Shown here in pieces: positions 1 through 8,489 of a DNA stretch of 64,000 nt. Under the pieces are notes generated by a model. It did not search any database, was not told where the DNA came from, and saw only the letters and a program-made list of their open reading frames with translations. Origin of the DNA: Chondrinema litorale. Lineage in GTDB: Bacteria > Bacteroidota > Bacteroidia > Cytophagales > Flammeovirgaceae. The translations under genes and the position numbers were made by a program. Every line of letters begins with the position of its first letter. The first letter of the stretch is position 1. The stretch is from assembly GCF_026250525.1 (NCBI RefSeq), contig NZ_CP111043.1, forward strand, positions 2,159,421 to 2,223,420, given 5' to 3'.

Positions 1-669
1 AAAATACTTAACAACAAATATTATATTTCTTGTAGACAAAATGAATACAATGATGTGAGTATAGGGCAGATATTAGGAGATATCATTATTGAGAATGCAG
101 GGAAATCTAATATAGATCAAGAATTATTATTTAAATTAAAAGAAATGAATATGAGTATCAATCAGATTAAAAATGAAAATAAGATTGAAAATGTGGGGAA
201 TCCGAACATAGCAACTAATGTTGGTCAACAGGCTAATCAATCTCAAGAAAACCAACAAAATCAATCTACTAATATTAGTATTGATATTAAAATGATTGGA
301 GAATTGTTAAGTCAAGCTGAGATGTTAAAAGAAGATATTGTAGAGGAATTGGAATTGGCTATTGAAAAAATTACTGAAAGAGAGATAAAGTTAATTGAAC
401 GAGATGTTTCTAAAGCTGAAGAAGCACTAAAAGAAATTGAAATAGCTGCGAAGGAGAAAAAGGACCCTTCTCCGAAATCCAAAAATCGTTTGAAACAATT
501 TATCAATGATTTATCGGATGAAAAGTCATTACTTAACAAAGGATTGAAATTGTTGAGAAAAGGTAAAGATTATGGAGTGAACTTAGCTAATGGCTATAAT
601 ATGCTTGCCAAAGGAATAGGAATGGATGAAGTTCCCCAAGAAGTATTGGATGCAATAAAGTTATTATAA
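1..669 (+). CDS. coiled-coil protein, 5'-partial
   Basis: The frame is open from base 1 with no stop. A GTG at 55 is the first usable start inside the window, but codons upstream of it read as normal protein, so the gene most likely begins outside. The middle (from about base 190) is Asn/Gln rich, followed by a long charged, helix-forming stretch with heptad-like Leu/Ile spacing and a Lys-rich tail. I see no signal peptide, membrane segment or known catalytic motif. It lies on the strand opposite to the adjacent phage genes, so it is either host DNA or a cargo gene. I do not recognise the family. Confidence 0.6.
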   Translation, partial: KILNNKYYISCRQNEYNDVSIGQILGDIIIENAGKSNIDQELLFKLKEMNMSINQIKNENKIENVGNPNIATNVGQQANQSQENQQNQSTNISIDIKMIGELLSQAEMLKEDIVEELELAIEKITEREIKLIERDVSKAEEALKEIEIAAKEKKDPSPKSKNRLKQFINDLSDEKSLLNKGLKLLRKGKDYGVNLANGYNMLAKGIGMDEVPQEVLDAIKLL

Positions 670-733
670 TTACTAGATATGTTAAGTAGGAACTTTCTAT
701 TTGAATTGGCTATTTTTGCCAAATAAATCTAGG

Positions 734-767
734 AAATTCAGGCCGTAAATAATTACGACCTGAATTT
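734..767. other. imperfect hairpin between convergent genes
   Basis: A 9-bp perfect outer stem (734-742 with 759-767), one mismatch, then a 5-bp inner stem and a 4-base loop. It lies between the rightward gene ending at 669 and the leftward gene ending at 867. There is no clear T tract on either side, so a bidirectional terminator is only a possibility. Confidence 0.35.
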
Positions 768-866
768 AACTCAGCAATAGTGAAAAAACATTATTTGGCT
801 TTTTCGACTCAAACAAAATTAATGATAAGTTTTGCCAAATTCAGAATATTCTTCGGTTAAAAAATC

Positions 867-1223
867 TTATTCTGATTTTAATGTCTTGACATTTTTTACA
901 ATTCTCTTAATGCCATTATAGGTTTCAACTGCCCCAAAGAAAATCTCTTTGGCTTCCTCTCGATTACACTCAAAATGATTTTGAATTTCATTGTAAATGT
1001 ATTCTGCTTCATCATTACTGATATCAGAAATTTCTAAAGCAATTTCTTTTCGCTTCTTCCAATCTTTCTTGGCTAGTTTGAATTCATCTCGAAGTGAAAG
1101 GATTTCCCAAAAACTCACCTTTTCATCTTCTATAATTTCATGATAAGCAACTGCTGAAATACCAATCGTTTTAATGGCAGCTGTTAAGTTTTCTACTCCA
1201 TACTTTTCTGTACTGTTATCCAT
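867..1223 (-). CDS. conserved phage-type small protein
   Basis: A 118-residue acidic and lysine-rich, probably all-helical protein. It resembles a small helical protein that I recall near structural genes in Bacteroidota prophages, but I can assign no function. It is the last leftward gene of the phage block in this window. A TTGTCCTTTTCT box lies at 1261-1272 on the same strand, about 38 bp before the start, as seen before several other late operons here, so it may have its own promoter. Confidence 0.55.
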   Translation of the reverse strand: MDNSTEKYGVENLTAAIKTIGISAVAYHEIIEDEKVSFWEILSLRDEFKLAKKDWKKRKEIALEISDISNDEAEYIYNEIQNHFECNREEAKEIFFGAVETYNGIKRIVKNVKTLKSE

Positions 1224-1245
1224 AGTCTTTTTTTTGCTAAGGTAT

Positions 1246-1962
1246 TTAGTACTGAATCTCAGAAAAGGACAATTCTTTTTTGAACAAAAACTTTTGGATA
1301 TTCCTGGCTGCTAGCCGGATTTGAGACTTTTCTGCTCCAGATAATTCTGGATCTACTCGGTTAAATGAAACTACTAAAGTGTAAGTGCTTTGTTTTTTTT
1401 CATCTATTTGAATGGAGAAAAAGGATTGAATTTCCTGAGATTGTAAATAATCTTTTAGGTGCCCTTCAGGCAAGTTTTGCATGTCTGGAATGTACAAACC
1501 ATCATCCTTTTTTTCAGCTGTTTGATGCACCAATATATCCACCAGCTGTTCAGATATAAAAATGCCTTGCATGTTCATTTTGGCATAATGGAATTTCATA
1601 GATGTATCATAGCGTATCCAACATTGGTATTGTTCTCCTCTTTTGGCTTTCCGGAATTGCATTACTTGAATGCTAACTGGAGCCAGCTGCAACAATCGGT
1701 ACATTTGGGTATAAACGGCTGCTACTCGATCTGAAATCTTTTGTAAATGTGATTCTCTCATTTGCAATGTCTTCAGATGTAAGAACATCCATAATTCATG
1801 TTGGATATCCAGCACTTTTTTAGCAAACTTATCTTTGTAATTCCAAGTGATGAAAACAAAAAGAATGAATAAATAAACAGGAATACTGCCTAACAGTCCA
1901 TATTCTTTGATTAATTCAAGCGGATTGATATTATTCAGTATCGTTGTAAAGTTCAGGATCAT
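1246..1962 (-). CDS. single-span membrane protein of the phage late region
   Basis: The ATG at 1962 is preferred. A longer reading from 2133 would run deep inside the preceding gene, while 1962 gives only a 32-bp overlap. About 238 residues. One strong transmembrane segment near residues 22-42 follows a short N-terminal region. The remainder is a soluble domain whose beta-alpha-beta pattern faintly resembles a GAF-type fold; that is inference only. Its place after the tail- or neck-like genes and its overlap with the gene before it suggest a late operon member. Function unknown. Confidence 0.55.
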   Translation of the reverse strand: MILNFTTILNNINPLELIKEYGLLGSIPVYLFILFVFITWNYKDKFAKKVLDIQHELWMFLHLKTLQMRESHLQKISDRVAAVYTQMYRLLQLAPVSIQVMQFRKAKRGEQYQCWIRYDTSMKFHYAKMNMQGIFISEQLVDILVHQTAEKKDDGLYIPDMQNLPEGHLKDYLQSQEIQSFFSIQIDEKKQSTYTLVVSFNRVDPELSGAEKSQIRLAARNIQKFLFKKELSFSEIQY

Positions 1963-2446
1963 AAAAAAGATAAGTACCAGTGGTAATGGTAAAAGAAAAG
2001 GTAAAACCTGTTGCATTATCATAGATGGGAAGGGTTTCTTCATACTTGATGGATCCAGGATCAAAACCCACAAAAGCTTTGTAAGAAGCATCTCCAGAAA
2101 AGCCTTGAGTTTTCCATTGTAATAACAAAGCAAAAATCTCCATGCCCACTTTTTTACAATTATCGAGTGCCTGGGCTTTTTCTAAAAAATTGTTCAGCTG
2201 ATAGTTTTGTACTATCGAGAAAGTAAAAAGTGGATAATCTCTTAAATTATCATTATTGGAGCCAGTAATACTGCCTTCCGTTTCTTCCAGAATCATGACT
2301 GGAGATTTCATATCAATCTGAGATCTTAACAGCTCAAAGGCTTCTTCAGCTGAAGCGGCAAACTTTTTATTTTCTTCAGTATGGCCAATACTCTTTACTT
2401 TTCGTGCAATTAAATCTGCCTTTTCAAACCAGGTATTTAAGTTCAT
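1931..2446 (-). CDS. conserved Bacteroidota phage protein (neck/tail-terminator position)
   Basis: 171 residues beginning near a W-F-E-K-A-D helix, with the pattern HTEENKKF ... A-LRSQID-P-MILEE ... LFTFSIV. I recall this pattern from unnamed conserved proteins near the tail modules of Bacteroidota phages. The start codon overlaps the stop of the upstream gene (ATGA, 2443-2446), which indicates translational coupling. A neck or tail-terminator role is suggested only by position and size. Confidence 0.55.
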   Translation of the reverse strand: MNLNTWFEKADLIARKVKSIGHTEENKKFAASAEEAFELLRSQIDMKSPVMILEETEGSITGSNNDNLRDYPLFTFSIVQNYQLNNFLEKAQALDNCKKVGMEIFALLLQWKTQGFSGDASYKAFVGFDPGSIKYEETLPIYDNATGFTFSFTITTGTYLFYDPELYNDTE

Positions 2447-3228
2447 AGTTTTTTTAGTTTTTCGTTTTGTGCTTCCATTTCTCTGATCCTTTTTCCATAG
2501 CTAAATAAAATGGTATAGACATTCATGTTGCCAACTTGATCAATATGAATCACGTTTCCAGCAAGATCATCCATCACATGGATCCAAGTGTAGTGGATTT
2601 TATTCTGGGTAGATTTTGAGATTTTTGATTTGGGTATCAGATCAATGAGATTTTTTCTGGCACTATGATAAAATAACAGAATGGCCTGTTTGTATTTTTT
2701 TTGCCATCTAGCTACTTCTTTCACTCTCCATTGATGGCTCATATCATTAAAAGGCTGCCTGATATCCTGATCTGTTTTAGGATTAAATTTGGCTTTCTTT
2801 TCTCTATACAGTAAAGCTATGAGTTTATCTAAAGCCTGTATTTCTCCCTTTTTGATATAATCAGTAAAGTAGTTTTCCGCTTTAATAAACTCATAAAAAG
2901 TGATGTTTTCCAACCTGCTTTTTGGACCATATAAGCCTTTATGGGAGGGTATTTTGTTTATATCCAGTTGGGCTTGATTATATAAAAAATCTGTATAGGG
3001 AAGCAGCTTTTTAATATGCAATACATCCAGTTTAATGGCAAAAAGATAAGCTAATCTGAATTTGTACCATTTCAGATTAAACAGAATATGTAGGGCTTTG
3101 ATCTGATGTTCTTTAGATAGTGCCAATGTATCCAGCAATTCACACAATCTTAAAAGCTGATCCTTGGAAAGTTCATTTACTGATTCTGCTAAATCGAAAA
3201 CCTCACTATCAATTTGTACTGATACCAT
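2443..3228 (-). CDS. conserved phage late protein with LIALLYRE motif
   Basis: 261 residues, helical. It has an internal signature (YEFIKAENYF, then LDKLIALLYRE, then a polar PF segment) that I recall from a conserved but functionally unassigned Bacteroidota phage family. It is the first gene of a three-gene leftward operon (3228 to 1246) with ATGA coupling to the next gene. An AGAAAAGGACA box (plus-strand 3258-3268, read on the minus strand as TGTCCTTTTCT) sits 30 bp before the start. The divergent serpin gene starts beyond it. Confidence 0.55.
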   Translation of the reverse strand: MVSVQIDSEVFDLAESVNELSKDQLLRLCELLDTLALSKEHQIKALHILFNLKWYKFRLAYLFAIKLDVLHIKKLLPYTDFLYNQAQLDINKIPSHKGLYGPKSRLENITFYEFIKAENYFTDYIKKGEIQALDKLIALLYREKKAKFNPKTDQDIRQPFNDMSHQWRVKEVARWQKKYKQAILLFYHSARKNLIDLIPKSKISKSTQNKIHYTWIHVMDDLAGNVIHIDQVGNMNVYTILFSYGKRIREMEAQNEKLKKL

Positions 3229-3257
3229 TCCCTAAAATTGAGGAAAAGGAAAATAGA

Positions 3258-3268
3258 AGAAAAGGACA
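3258..3268 (-). promoter_or_regulatory. TGTCCTTTTCT late box
   Basis: Read on the minus strand, 30 bp before the start of the 3228-2443 gene. Related boxes occur at 1261-1272, 8066-8079, 15269-15279 and 19888-19899, each 27-50 bp before a leftward gene that begins a new transcription block. Its role as a phage late promoter element or activator site is inference from this recurrence. Confidence 0.45.
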
Positions 3269-3459
3269 GTGATTTCAATATTAAGGTATTAATTGAAATC
3301 AGCTTTCTGTGAAAAATCTAAATATTTCTGAACCTTAAAAGAGAGTTAAATTTTAAGAAGTTTTAGACTAGTTCATTGAAAATTAGCATCAAATTGCAGC
3401 AGTAAAAGGATTTCGCTCGTCTGTAAAATAAAAAGAATTTCACCGTAACCAATTTTTTA

Positions 3460-4695
3460 ATGAAAAAGATTCCTTTACTACTTTTGCTCGTCTTTATCTT
3501 CAATTCATGTAATGAAGATTCCATTGAGCCATCTAAAAATACCCAACAAGCACTTAGCGATTTAAGAAAAGTAAGTACACAATTTACTAGTAACTCCAAT
3601 GAATTTACTTTCGATATTTTTCAAAAAGTAAATGCTAGTGCTGATGTTGACGAAAATGTAATGATTTCTCCATTAAGTATCAACCTTGCTTTGGGTATGT
3701 TACTTAATGGATCAAATGGAAACTCTGCTGAAGAAATCAAAGAAGTTTTAGGATGGAGTGATGAAGATTTAGCTGAGATTAATACTAACTATAAAAACAT
3801 TTTATTAAGCTTACCAAAACTGGATAATCTAGTAGATGTAGGCATAGCCAACTCTGTTTGGTACGATGAAAATTTTATTGTAAAAGATGCATTTTTGAAC
3901 ACTTTATCAGCTGAGTTTGATGCTAATGCCACCCCTTATGATTTCTCTAAAAGTGATGCTGCTGATTTAATTAATAGATGGATAGAAGATAAAACCAATG
4001 GTTTAATTGATGAAATTATAGATAAAATTAATCCTAGTCAGGTCATGTTATTAATTAATACATTGTATTTCAAGGGTGAATGGACAAATAAATTTGATAA
4101 GGATTTAACACAGCAGACAGCCTTTACAGATATTAATGGTGAAGAATATGAAGTAGATATGATGATGTCAAATGATATAGATCTAATGGTTTCTATTCAG
4201 GAAAATTATACTGTATTTGATTTGCCTTATGGCGATGGAATATATACAATGTCCATTTTACTGCCTAATAATGGCGTAAATTTGAATACTATATTAGAAA
4301 GTCTTGATACAAATGATTGGTATAATTTAAAGAATTCAAAAACGAATGCTTCTGCAATTGTTGGCTTACCAAAATTTGAATTTGGTTATGATTTAAATTT
4401 GAATGATGTTTTACAGCGTTTGGGAATCGGAGATGTCTTTGTAAATAGTCTAGCTGACTTAAGCAATATTTCAGATAGTGAATTATATGTGAGTGAAATT
4501 AAACATAAAACCTATATAAAAGTGGATGAAGAAGGCACTAAAGCAGCTGCAGTAACTTCCGTATCTATAGATACTTACAGCGCATTACCTCCCACTCTTA
4601 ACCTAATGTGTGATAAGCCTTTTGCATTTTTTATCTATGAAAAAGAACAGGGTAATATTTTGTTTTCAGGTAAAATAGTTACTTTAAAAGAATAG
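3460..4695 (+). CDS. serpin-family protease inhibitor, lipoprotein
   Basis: 411 residues. The N-terminus has a lysine-rich start, a hydrophobic core and an IFNSC lipobox with Cys at about residue 17, so export and lipid anchoring are likely. The body carries serpin signatures, including an N-[TS]-[LM]-Y-F-K-G-W-like segment (NTLYFKGEW). The hinge is EEGTKAAAVT (residues 357-366), which fits inhibitory serpins. Counting from P15 Gly359 places Tyr373-Ser374 at P1-P1', which predicts inhibition of a chymotrypsin-like protease. It lies inside the phage late module on the opposite strand, so it looks like a moron or cargo gene. The family is confident; the target is inference. Confidence 0.93.
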   Translation: MKKIPLLLLLVFIFNSCNEDSIEPSKNTQQALSDLRKVSTQFTSNSNEFTFDIFQKVNASADVDENVMISPLSINLALGMLLNGSNGNSAEEIKEVLGWSDEDLAEINTNYKNILLSLPKLDNLVDVGIANSVWYDENFIVKDAFLNTLSAEFDANATPYDFSKSDAADLINRWIEDKTNGLIDEIIDKINPSQVMLLINTLYFKGEWTNKFDKDLTQQTAFTDINGEEYEVDMMMSNDIDLMVSIQENYTVFDLPYGDGIYTMSILLPNNGVNLNTILESLDTNDWYNLKNSKTNASAIVGLPKFEFGYDLNLNDVLQRLGIGDVFVNSLADLSNISDSELYVSEIKHKTYIKVDEEGTKAAAVTSVSIDTYSALPPTLNLMCDKPFAFFIYEKEQGNILFSGKIVTLKE

Positions 4696-4828
4696 GTTAA
4701 ATATCTATTTCCCTTAAAAATAATATAAGATAAACATGCAGTCATTACGCCGATAATATATGGAGATATAACTTGCCTAGTAGTCCACTTTACCTTGTCA
4801 GTTAATTAAACTTATTGAGATTTCTTTT

Positions 4829-5389
4829 TTAATAACCTTCTCTTAAATCTAACTCAAGGTAAAAAGCCACCAGGCAAATTTTAATTCTCTCATACATATT
4901 GTTTTTTGGTAATCTAGCCAATGGAATTGATTTAGCCAGCACATGAATTTCCATGTGGTTTAGTTGATTAAAAACTTCTTTTCGCTCTATTCTGGAATCA
5001 AAAAATAGGGGTTGTAAATTTTTGACAAATTGTGCATTCCACTCCAAGTTATTTTTTAAAAAAGCTTGCAAGTTTTCTTTTAACTCTCCAATACTTTTCT
5101 TGACTGCCTGGATCTCATTTTTACTAAAAGATAGTTGATGATCTTTGGCTTCTTGCAATCTTGTTGAACAATTAAAACATTCAATAAAACCTGATTCTCT
5201 GAGCTTTTTATTATCAAAAAAGGCAATGATTCTCAAAGTATCATCACTGATAGTTTGTTTATTTTTATCCTTGGCTTCATCCTTATATTTGTCAGGTATT
5301 TCCCCTAATACTTTCCATAAATTGAAAGTAGTATAACTCAAGTTGTATTTTTTGATAATACTTTCTGCTAATACTCGATCAAACTCCAT
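4829..5389 (-). CDS. phage late-region protein of unknown function
   Basis: 186 residues, largely helical, with a possible helix-turn-helix-like start (IIKKYNLSYTTFNLWKV). A Cys pair occurs in the middle (ECFNC). It starts 12 bp after the portal-adjacent DUF6712-like gene and is the last gene before the serpin, so it probably ends the portal operon. I do not recognise the family. Confidence 0.5.
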   Translation of the reverse strand: MEFDRVLAESIIKKYNLSYTTFNLWKVLGEIPDKYKDEAKDKNKQTISDDTLRIIAFFDNKKLRESGFIECFNCSTRLQEAKDHQLSFSKNEIQAVKKSIGELKENLQAFLKNNLEWNAQFVKNLQPLFFDSRIERKEVFNQLNHMEIHVLAKSIPLARLPKNNMYERIKICLVAFYLELDLREGY

Positions 5390-5401
5390 CTACTGTTAGT
5401 T

Positions 5402-6388
5402 TTAAACTAATAAGATCTTACTATCATCTAAATCGCTGTCATCCTCATCATCTCCCTGATACAAACTGGAGTTTTTAAATAGGGGATAAGTATCTGCATT
5501 GTCATTTAAAAAAGCCTCCAGTTTTGTTTTGGCTTTACTGGCCTCATGCCTACTATCATTAATTAAGTTGATCAGTCTGGCATCATCTACAATGCTTTTT
5601 TTCTCTATTGTTTGATAGGATTCCACAATGGTAATTCCCTGATCTGTGATTTGTAAAGAGATTTCATTGGCTGCCTTGGCAATGGTAGCAAAGGCAATGA
5701 AGGGTTTGATGAAGGTGAGTAATTTTTGGTTTTCTAAAGAAACACTATTTGCTGCTGTATTTTTTACCTGAGTTATTATTTCTTCAAAGAGTTCTTCAGA
5801 TATTAATTCCGGAATTTCTCTTTCTATGCGTTGCATGATGGCATATAACAACATAAATACCCTTCTGGAGCTTTTAATATTGACATATTTTGAAAACTCT
5901 ACAGCTGATTGAATCAGTGATTCTCTTTTTAAAGTGACACCAGAGCCATTTTTCCACTTCACAAATTCAGGGTCTTGAATATTACTTTCCAGGTACAAAA
6001 GCAGGTCATCAATGGCATTATAGCCAATATTCAAGTGAGAATCCCGGAGCTGGTTCACCTGCCAGGAAAAAGCAGTTTTCTTTTGCTCATTGGTTGCAAT
6101 ATGAATACCTGAAGAAGATACCTGTACATTGCCATGAGGAATGTAGAGCATAAAGCCAATATTTACAATGGCATTTTGTGCATGATAGAGCACCTGTTTG
6201 AGCTTATCTGTAAGACTATTTGTATTATACCCATCCCATAATTCTTGGTAAAAATCTTGATCTAAAAAGGGATAGATATATTTATCTTGGGCAAGCTGAA
6301 GGAATGGCTTGACATTTTTAAAATCAAAAGAGACATTGGCTGGTACATAGTCCCTGATTTCTTCAGTAGTTTTGATGAATAATTCCAT
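5402..6388 (-). CDS. DUF6712-like phage protein (probable head-tail connector)
   Basis: 328 residues starting with LFIKTTEEIRDYVPANVSF, which matches my recollection of the DUF6712 family that accompanies portal genes in Bacteroidota phages. The remainder is helical with an acidic Asp-rich tail. It follows the portal gene by 5 bp and precedes the 186-residue protein by 12 bp, so it belongs to one leftward operon. Connector or adaptor function is inferred from position. Confidence 0.65.
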   Translation of the reverse strand: MELFIKTTEEIRDYVPANVSFDFKNVKPFLQLAQDKYIYPFLDQDFYQELWDGYNTNSLTDKLKQVLYHAQNAIVNIGFMLYIPHGNVQVSSSGIHIATNEQKKTAFSWQVNQLRDSHLNIGYNAIDDLLLYLESNIQDPEFVKWKNGSGVTLKRESLIQSAVEFSKYVNIKSSRRVFMLLYAIMQRIEREIPELISEELFEEIITQVKNTAANSVSLENQKLLTFIKPFIAFATIAKAANEISLQITDQGITIVESYQTIEKKSIVDDARLINLINDSRHEASKAKTKLEAFLNDNADTYPLFKNSSLYQGDDEDDSDLDDSKILLV

Positions 6389-6393
6389 AATGA

Positions 6394-7719
6394 TTAATTG
6401 TCTTCAATGATGGTTGATCTTTGAGAAGGATTTAATTTATCTAGTGTTTGCATGAGTGGCTGATTGAAACCCCACTTAATTTGCCCGTATTTGTTATTCC
6501 ATCCATTGTATTCTGAAACAATGTCATAAGGCTCTAAAACGATATCTGCATGAATATTACAAAGAGAGATATAAGCATTAAAGGCTTCTCTTTTATCTGA
6601 TCCTGAACGGTTAGATCCTCCCTTTCCTGGAATGATTCCGGCCAAAGCCGGATCCACCCCCAAAGCAGAAAAGATCTTAATGGTCGCCTCCACGGAATCT
6701 TCGATATATATACCATCCTTGAGTTTATTATCCATTTCTTCCACTTTCCAAGAGGCATATTCCTGTTTGGTGTTGGGATTGGTTAGAAAGGTGAGCATGA
6801 TGGATTTTCCAGCATTTTCAGCTCCAGCAAGAAAATCATTAAACCTTTTCAATTCCTTTCTTTGAATCTCATTTCGTTGCTTTTCTCCATAGGTATTGAA
6901 GTTAGGATACTTCCAGGTCCACCAATGATCCGGAACATGAATTATATACTTAACTGATATTTGATTGTTAAGTAAAGCTTTTTTAAATGCTGGAATTAGA
7001 TTAGCATGTTCTAACCAACCAGACTTTCTCAAGGTATTCCAGTGGGCTAACTGGTAGTAGGCTTTTCCTGTAGGATAGGATAAAGGATAGATATACTTGT
7101 ATTTAGAGCCTAATTTCATGAATAAGTCTGGTTCTAAAATAGGATCAATCACTGGTACTGTAATAGTCTTAGAATCAGCGTGGGATGCACCCCATTCCCA
7201 GTTGGCATTGATATACATGGTATCAATTAATCCAGTTTTATCATCTGCTAGCTTATACCTACAGTATTCAGGGTTTTGAGCTGTTAAATAATAAATCTTA
7301 GCTCTATTCTTAGTCAGGACAAACTCAGGGAAAACATTATAGTACCAGTAAAACTGATTGACTGATTCGATGGGGTATCGGCGATTTCTTTTTAAGAATA
7401 CATCTATTTCTGCAATAGACTTTTCGATATATCGACCATTTTCTAATACCTGATATTTTACTCCACCTGCATAGAGTGCACGTGCTTTCCAGTCCAGGCC
7501 TGCTGCCAAATCTGGATTAGACTCTATGGCTTTCCGCACATTGGTAGGAAATAAGTTATCTGTTCCCCAATCTGCAATGACAGAACTGGAGGTTTCATAC
7601 TGATCCTGAACTGGTGTAGATGGAGTGGATACTTTAAGTTGATTGCTGCTCTTATTACCAGTATAAACCAAGGCTTCTACATGATCTATAAAGGCCACAT
7701 TTTCTCCTACGAATTGCAT
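6394..7719 (-). CDS. phage portal protein
   Basis: 441 residues. Portal identity rests on the order of motifs: an early NPDLAAGLDWKARALYAGG segment and a late GGSNRSGSDKREAF segment typical of Bacteroidota portal proteins, next to terminase and DUF6712-like genes. The portal forms the ring at the capsid vertex through which DNA is packaged. Length is normal for the family. The start lies 2 bp from the stop of the 105-residue gene upstream, consistent with cotranslation. Confidence 0.8.
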   Translation of the reverse strand: MQFVGENVAFIDHVEALVYTGNKSSNQLKVSTPSTPVQDQYETSSSVIADWGTDNLFPTNVRKAIESNPDLAAGLDWKARALYAGGVKYQVLENGRYIEKSIAEIDVFLKRNRRYPIESVNQFYWYYNVFPEFVLTKNRAKIYYLTAQNPEYCRYKLADDKTGLIDTMYINANWEWGASHADSKTITVPVIDPILEPDLFMKLGSKYKYIYPLSYPTGKAYYQLAHWNTLRKSGWLEHANLIPAFKKALLNNQISVKYIIHVPDHWWTWKYPNFNTYGEKQRNEIQRKELKRFNDFLAGAENAGKSIMLTFLTNPNTKQEYASWKVEEMDNKLKDGIYIEDSVEATIKIFSALGVDPALAGIIPGKGGSNRSGSDKREAFNAYISLCNIHADIVLEPYDIVSEYNGWNNKYGQIKWGFNQPLMQTLDKLNPSQRSTIIEDN

Positions 7720-7721
7720 AA

Positions 7722-8039
7722 TTAATAAATAACAGTTTGTTGATTGAATCGGACAATTAATCGGATGTGTAGTTTTCTGATTTGCCCATTAGGTAAAAGA
7801 ATGTTTCTTGTTGCATTGTGCCAGTGATTTGCCTTCCTTTTTCCTGGAGAGTTCCTGGCATATCTAGGTAGATCCTTATCGTATTTGGTTAGGGTTACCT
7901 GTGGCAATTCTATCACCTTACCTCCAGTCTTTCTAATTCTGTCAGCTGTTACAAAGCAAATAGAAAAGGGAACTGGCCTTTTCTTTTCATCTACTCTTTC
8001 CATTTCTTTCAATACTTTCTTTAAGGTGATGAGATTCAT
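7722..8039 (-). CDS. small basic phage protein preceding the portal
   Basis: 105 residues, strongly basic in its C-terminal two thirds, with a KANHWHNATRNI motif and several beta-strand-like segments. First gene of the portal operon. A TTGTCCTTTTTTCT box (8066-8079, minus strand) lies 27 bp before the start. No family recognised. Confidence 0.55.
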   Translation of the reverse strand: MNLITLKKVLKEMERVDEKKRPVPFSICFVTADRIRKTGGKVIELPQVTLTKYDKDLPRYARNSPGKRKANHWHNATRNILLPNGQIRKLHIRLIVRFNQQTVIY

Positions 8040-8489
8040 GAAGTGAAATTAGCACCTATAAAAGAAGAAAAAAGGACAAAAGAGTAATGTACAGGAAACC
8101 CATACACCACTCTATATTATTTGCACAACCTAAATAAAGATCTAATTTGTACTATTTGACGATTGATCAAAAAATATCACTTTTTGAACCACTATAATTT
8201 TTCTAGGCAGCTCAAACCAAAGAATTTATTGAAGGATCATATTACGCGGAATTTTTCATGTGCAATTGCAACTTTTACACAGGTCGGGGCATGGGGTACT
8301 CTCACAAAAAGGGTGTTTTTTTATATCGTTTCACATGTAAATTACTGGTTATCAGTAGGTTTTTAAAATAAAAACCGGATTTTCAGGATAACGGATTTTG
8401 TAAAACACTGATATACAATGGGTTAAGGTCGTTTGAAAACGCCTATTTTTTAGCTAAAAAATAGGCGTTTTTATTGAACTTATCTAAGA
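8040..8489. other. 450-bp non-coding gap between terminase and portal operons
   Basis: The gap separates the terminase stop from the start of the portal operon. It holds the late-type box at 8066-8079 and the perfect palindrome at 8436-8471. A 67-codon rightward reading is possible but has no support. The gap looks like an operon end followed by a new promoter. Confidence 0.5.
8436..8471. terminator. perfect 36-bp palindrome, probable bidirectional terminator
   Basis: Two 17-bp arms around a GC centre, with A tracts before and T tracts after on both strands and a GC-rich base of the stem. It lies 18 bp past the terminase stop on the minus strand, exactly where the terminase operon should end. 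Confidence 0.75.

Noticed and set aside
670..866. Left attachment site of the prophage
   Set aside because: No repeat of 10 bp or more shared with the region after the integrase (28395-28435) could be found by eye.
1246..2133. Longer start of the membrane protein at 2133
   Set aside because: It would overlap the upstream gene by about 200 bp; the ATG at 1962 gives a normal short overlap.
8163..8366. Rightward 67-codon reading in the terminase-portal gap
   Set aside because: Opposite to all phage late genes, no start context, no family resemblance.
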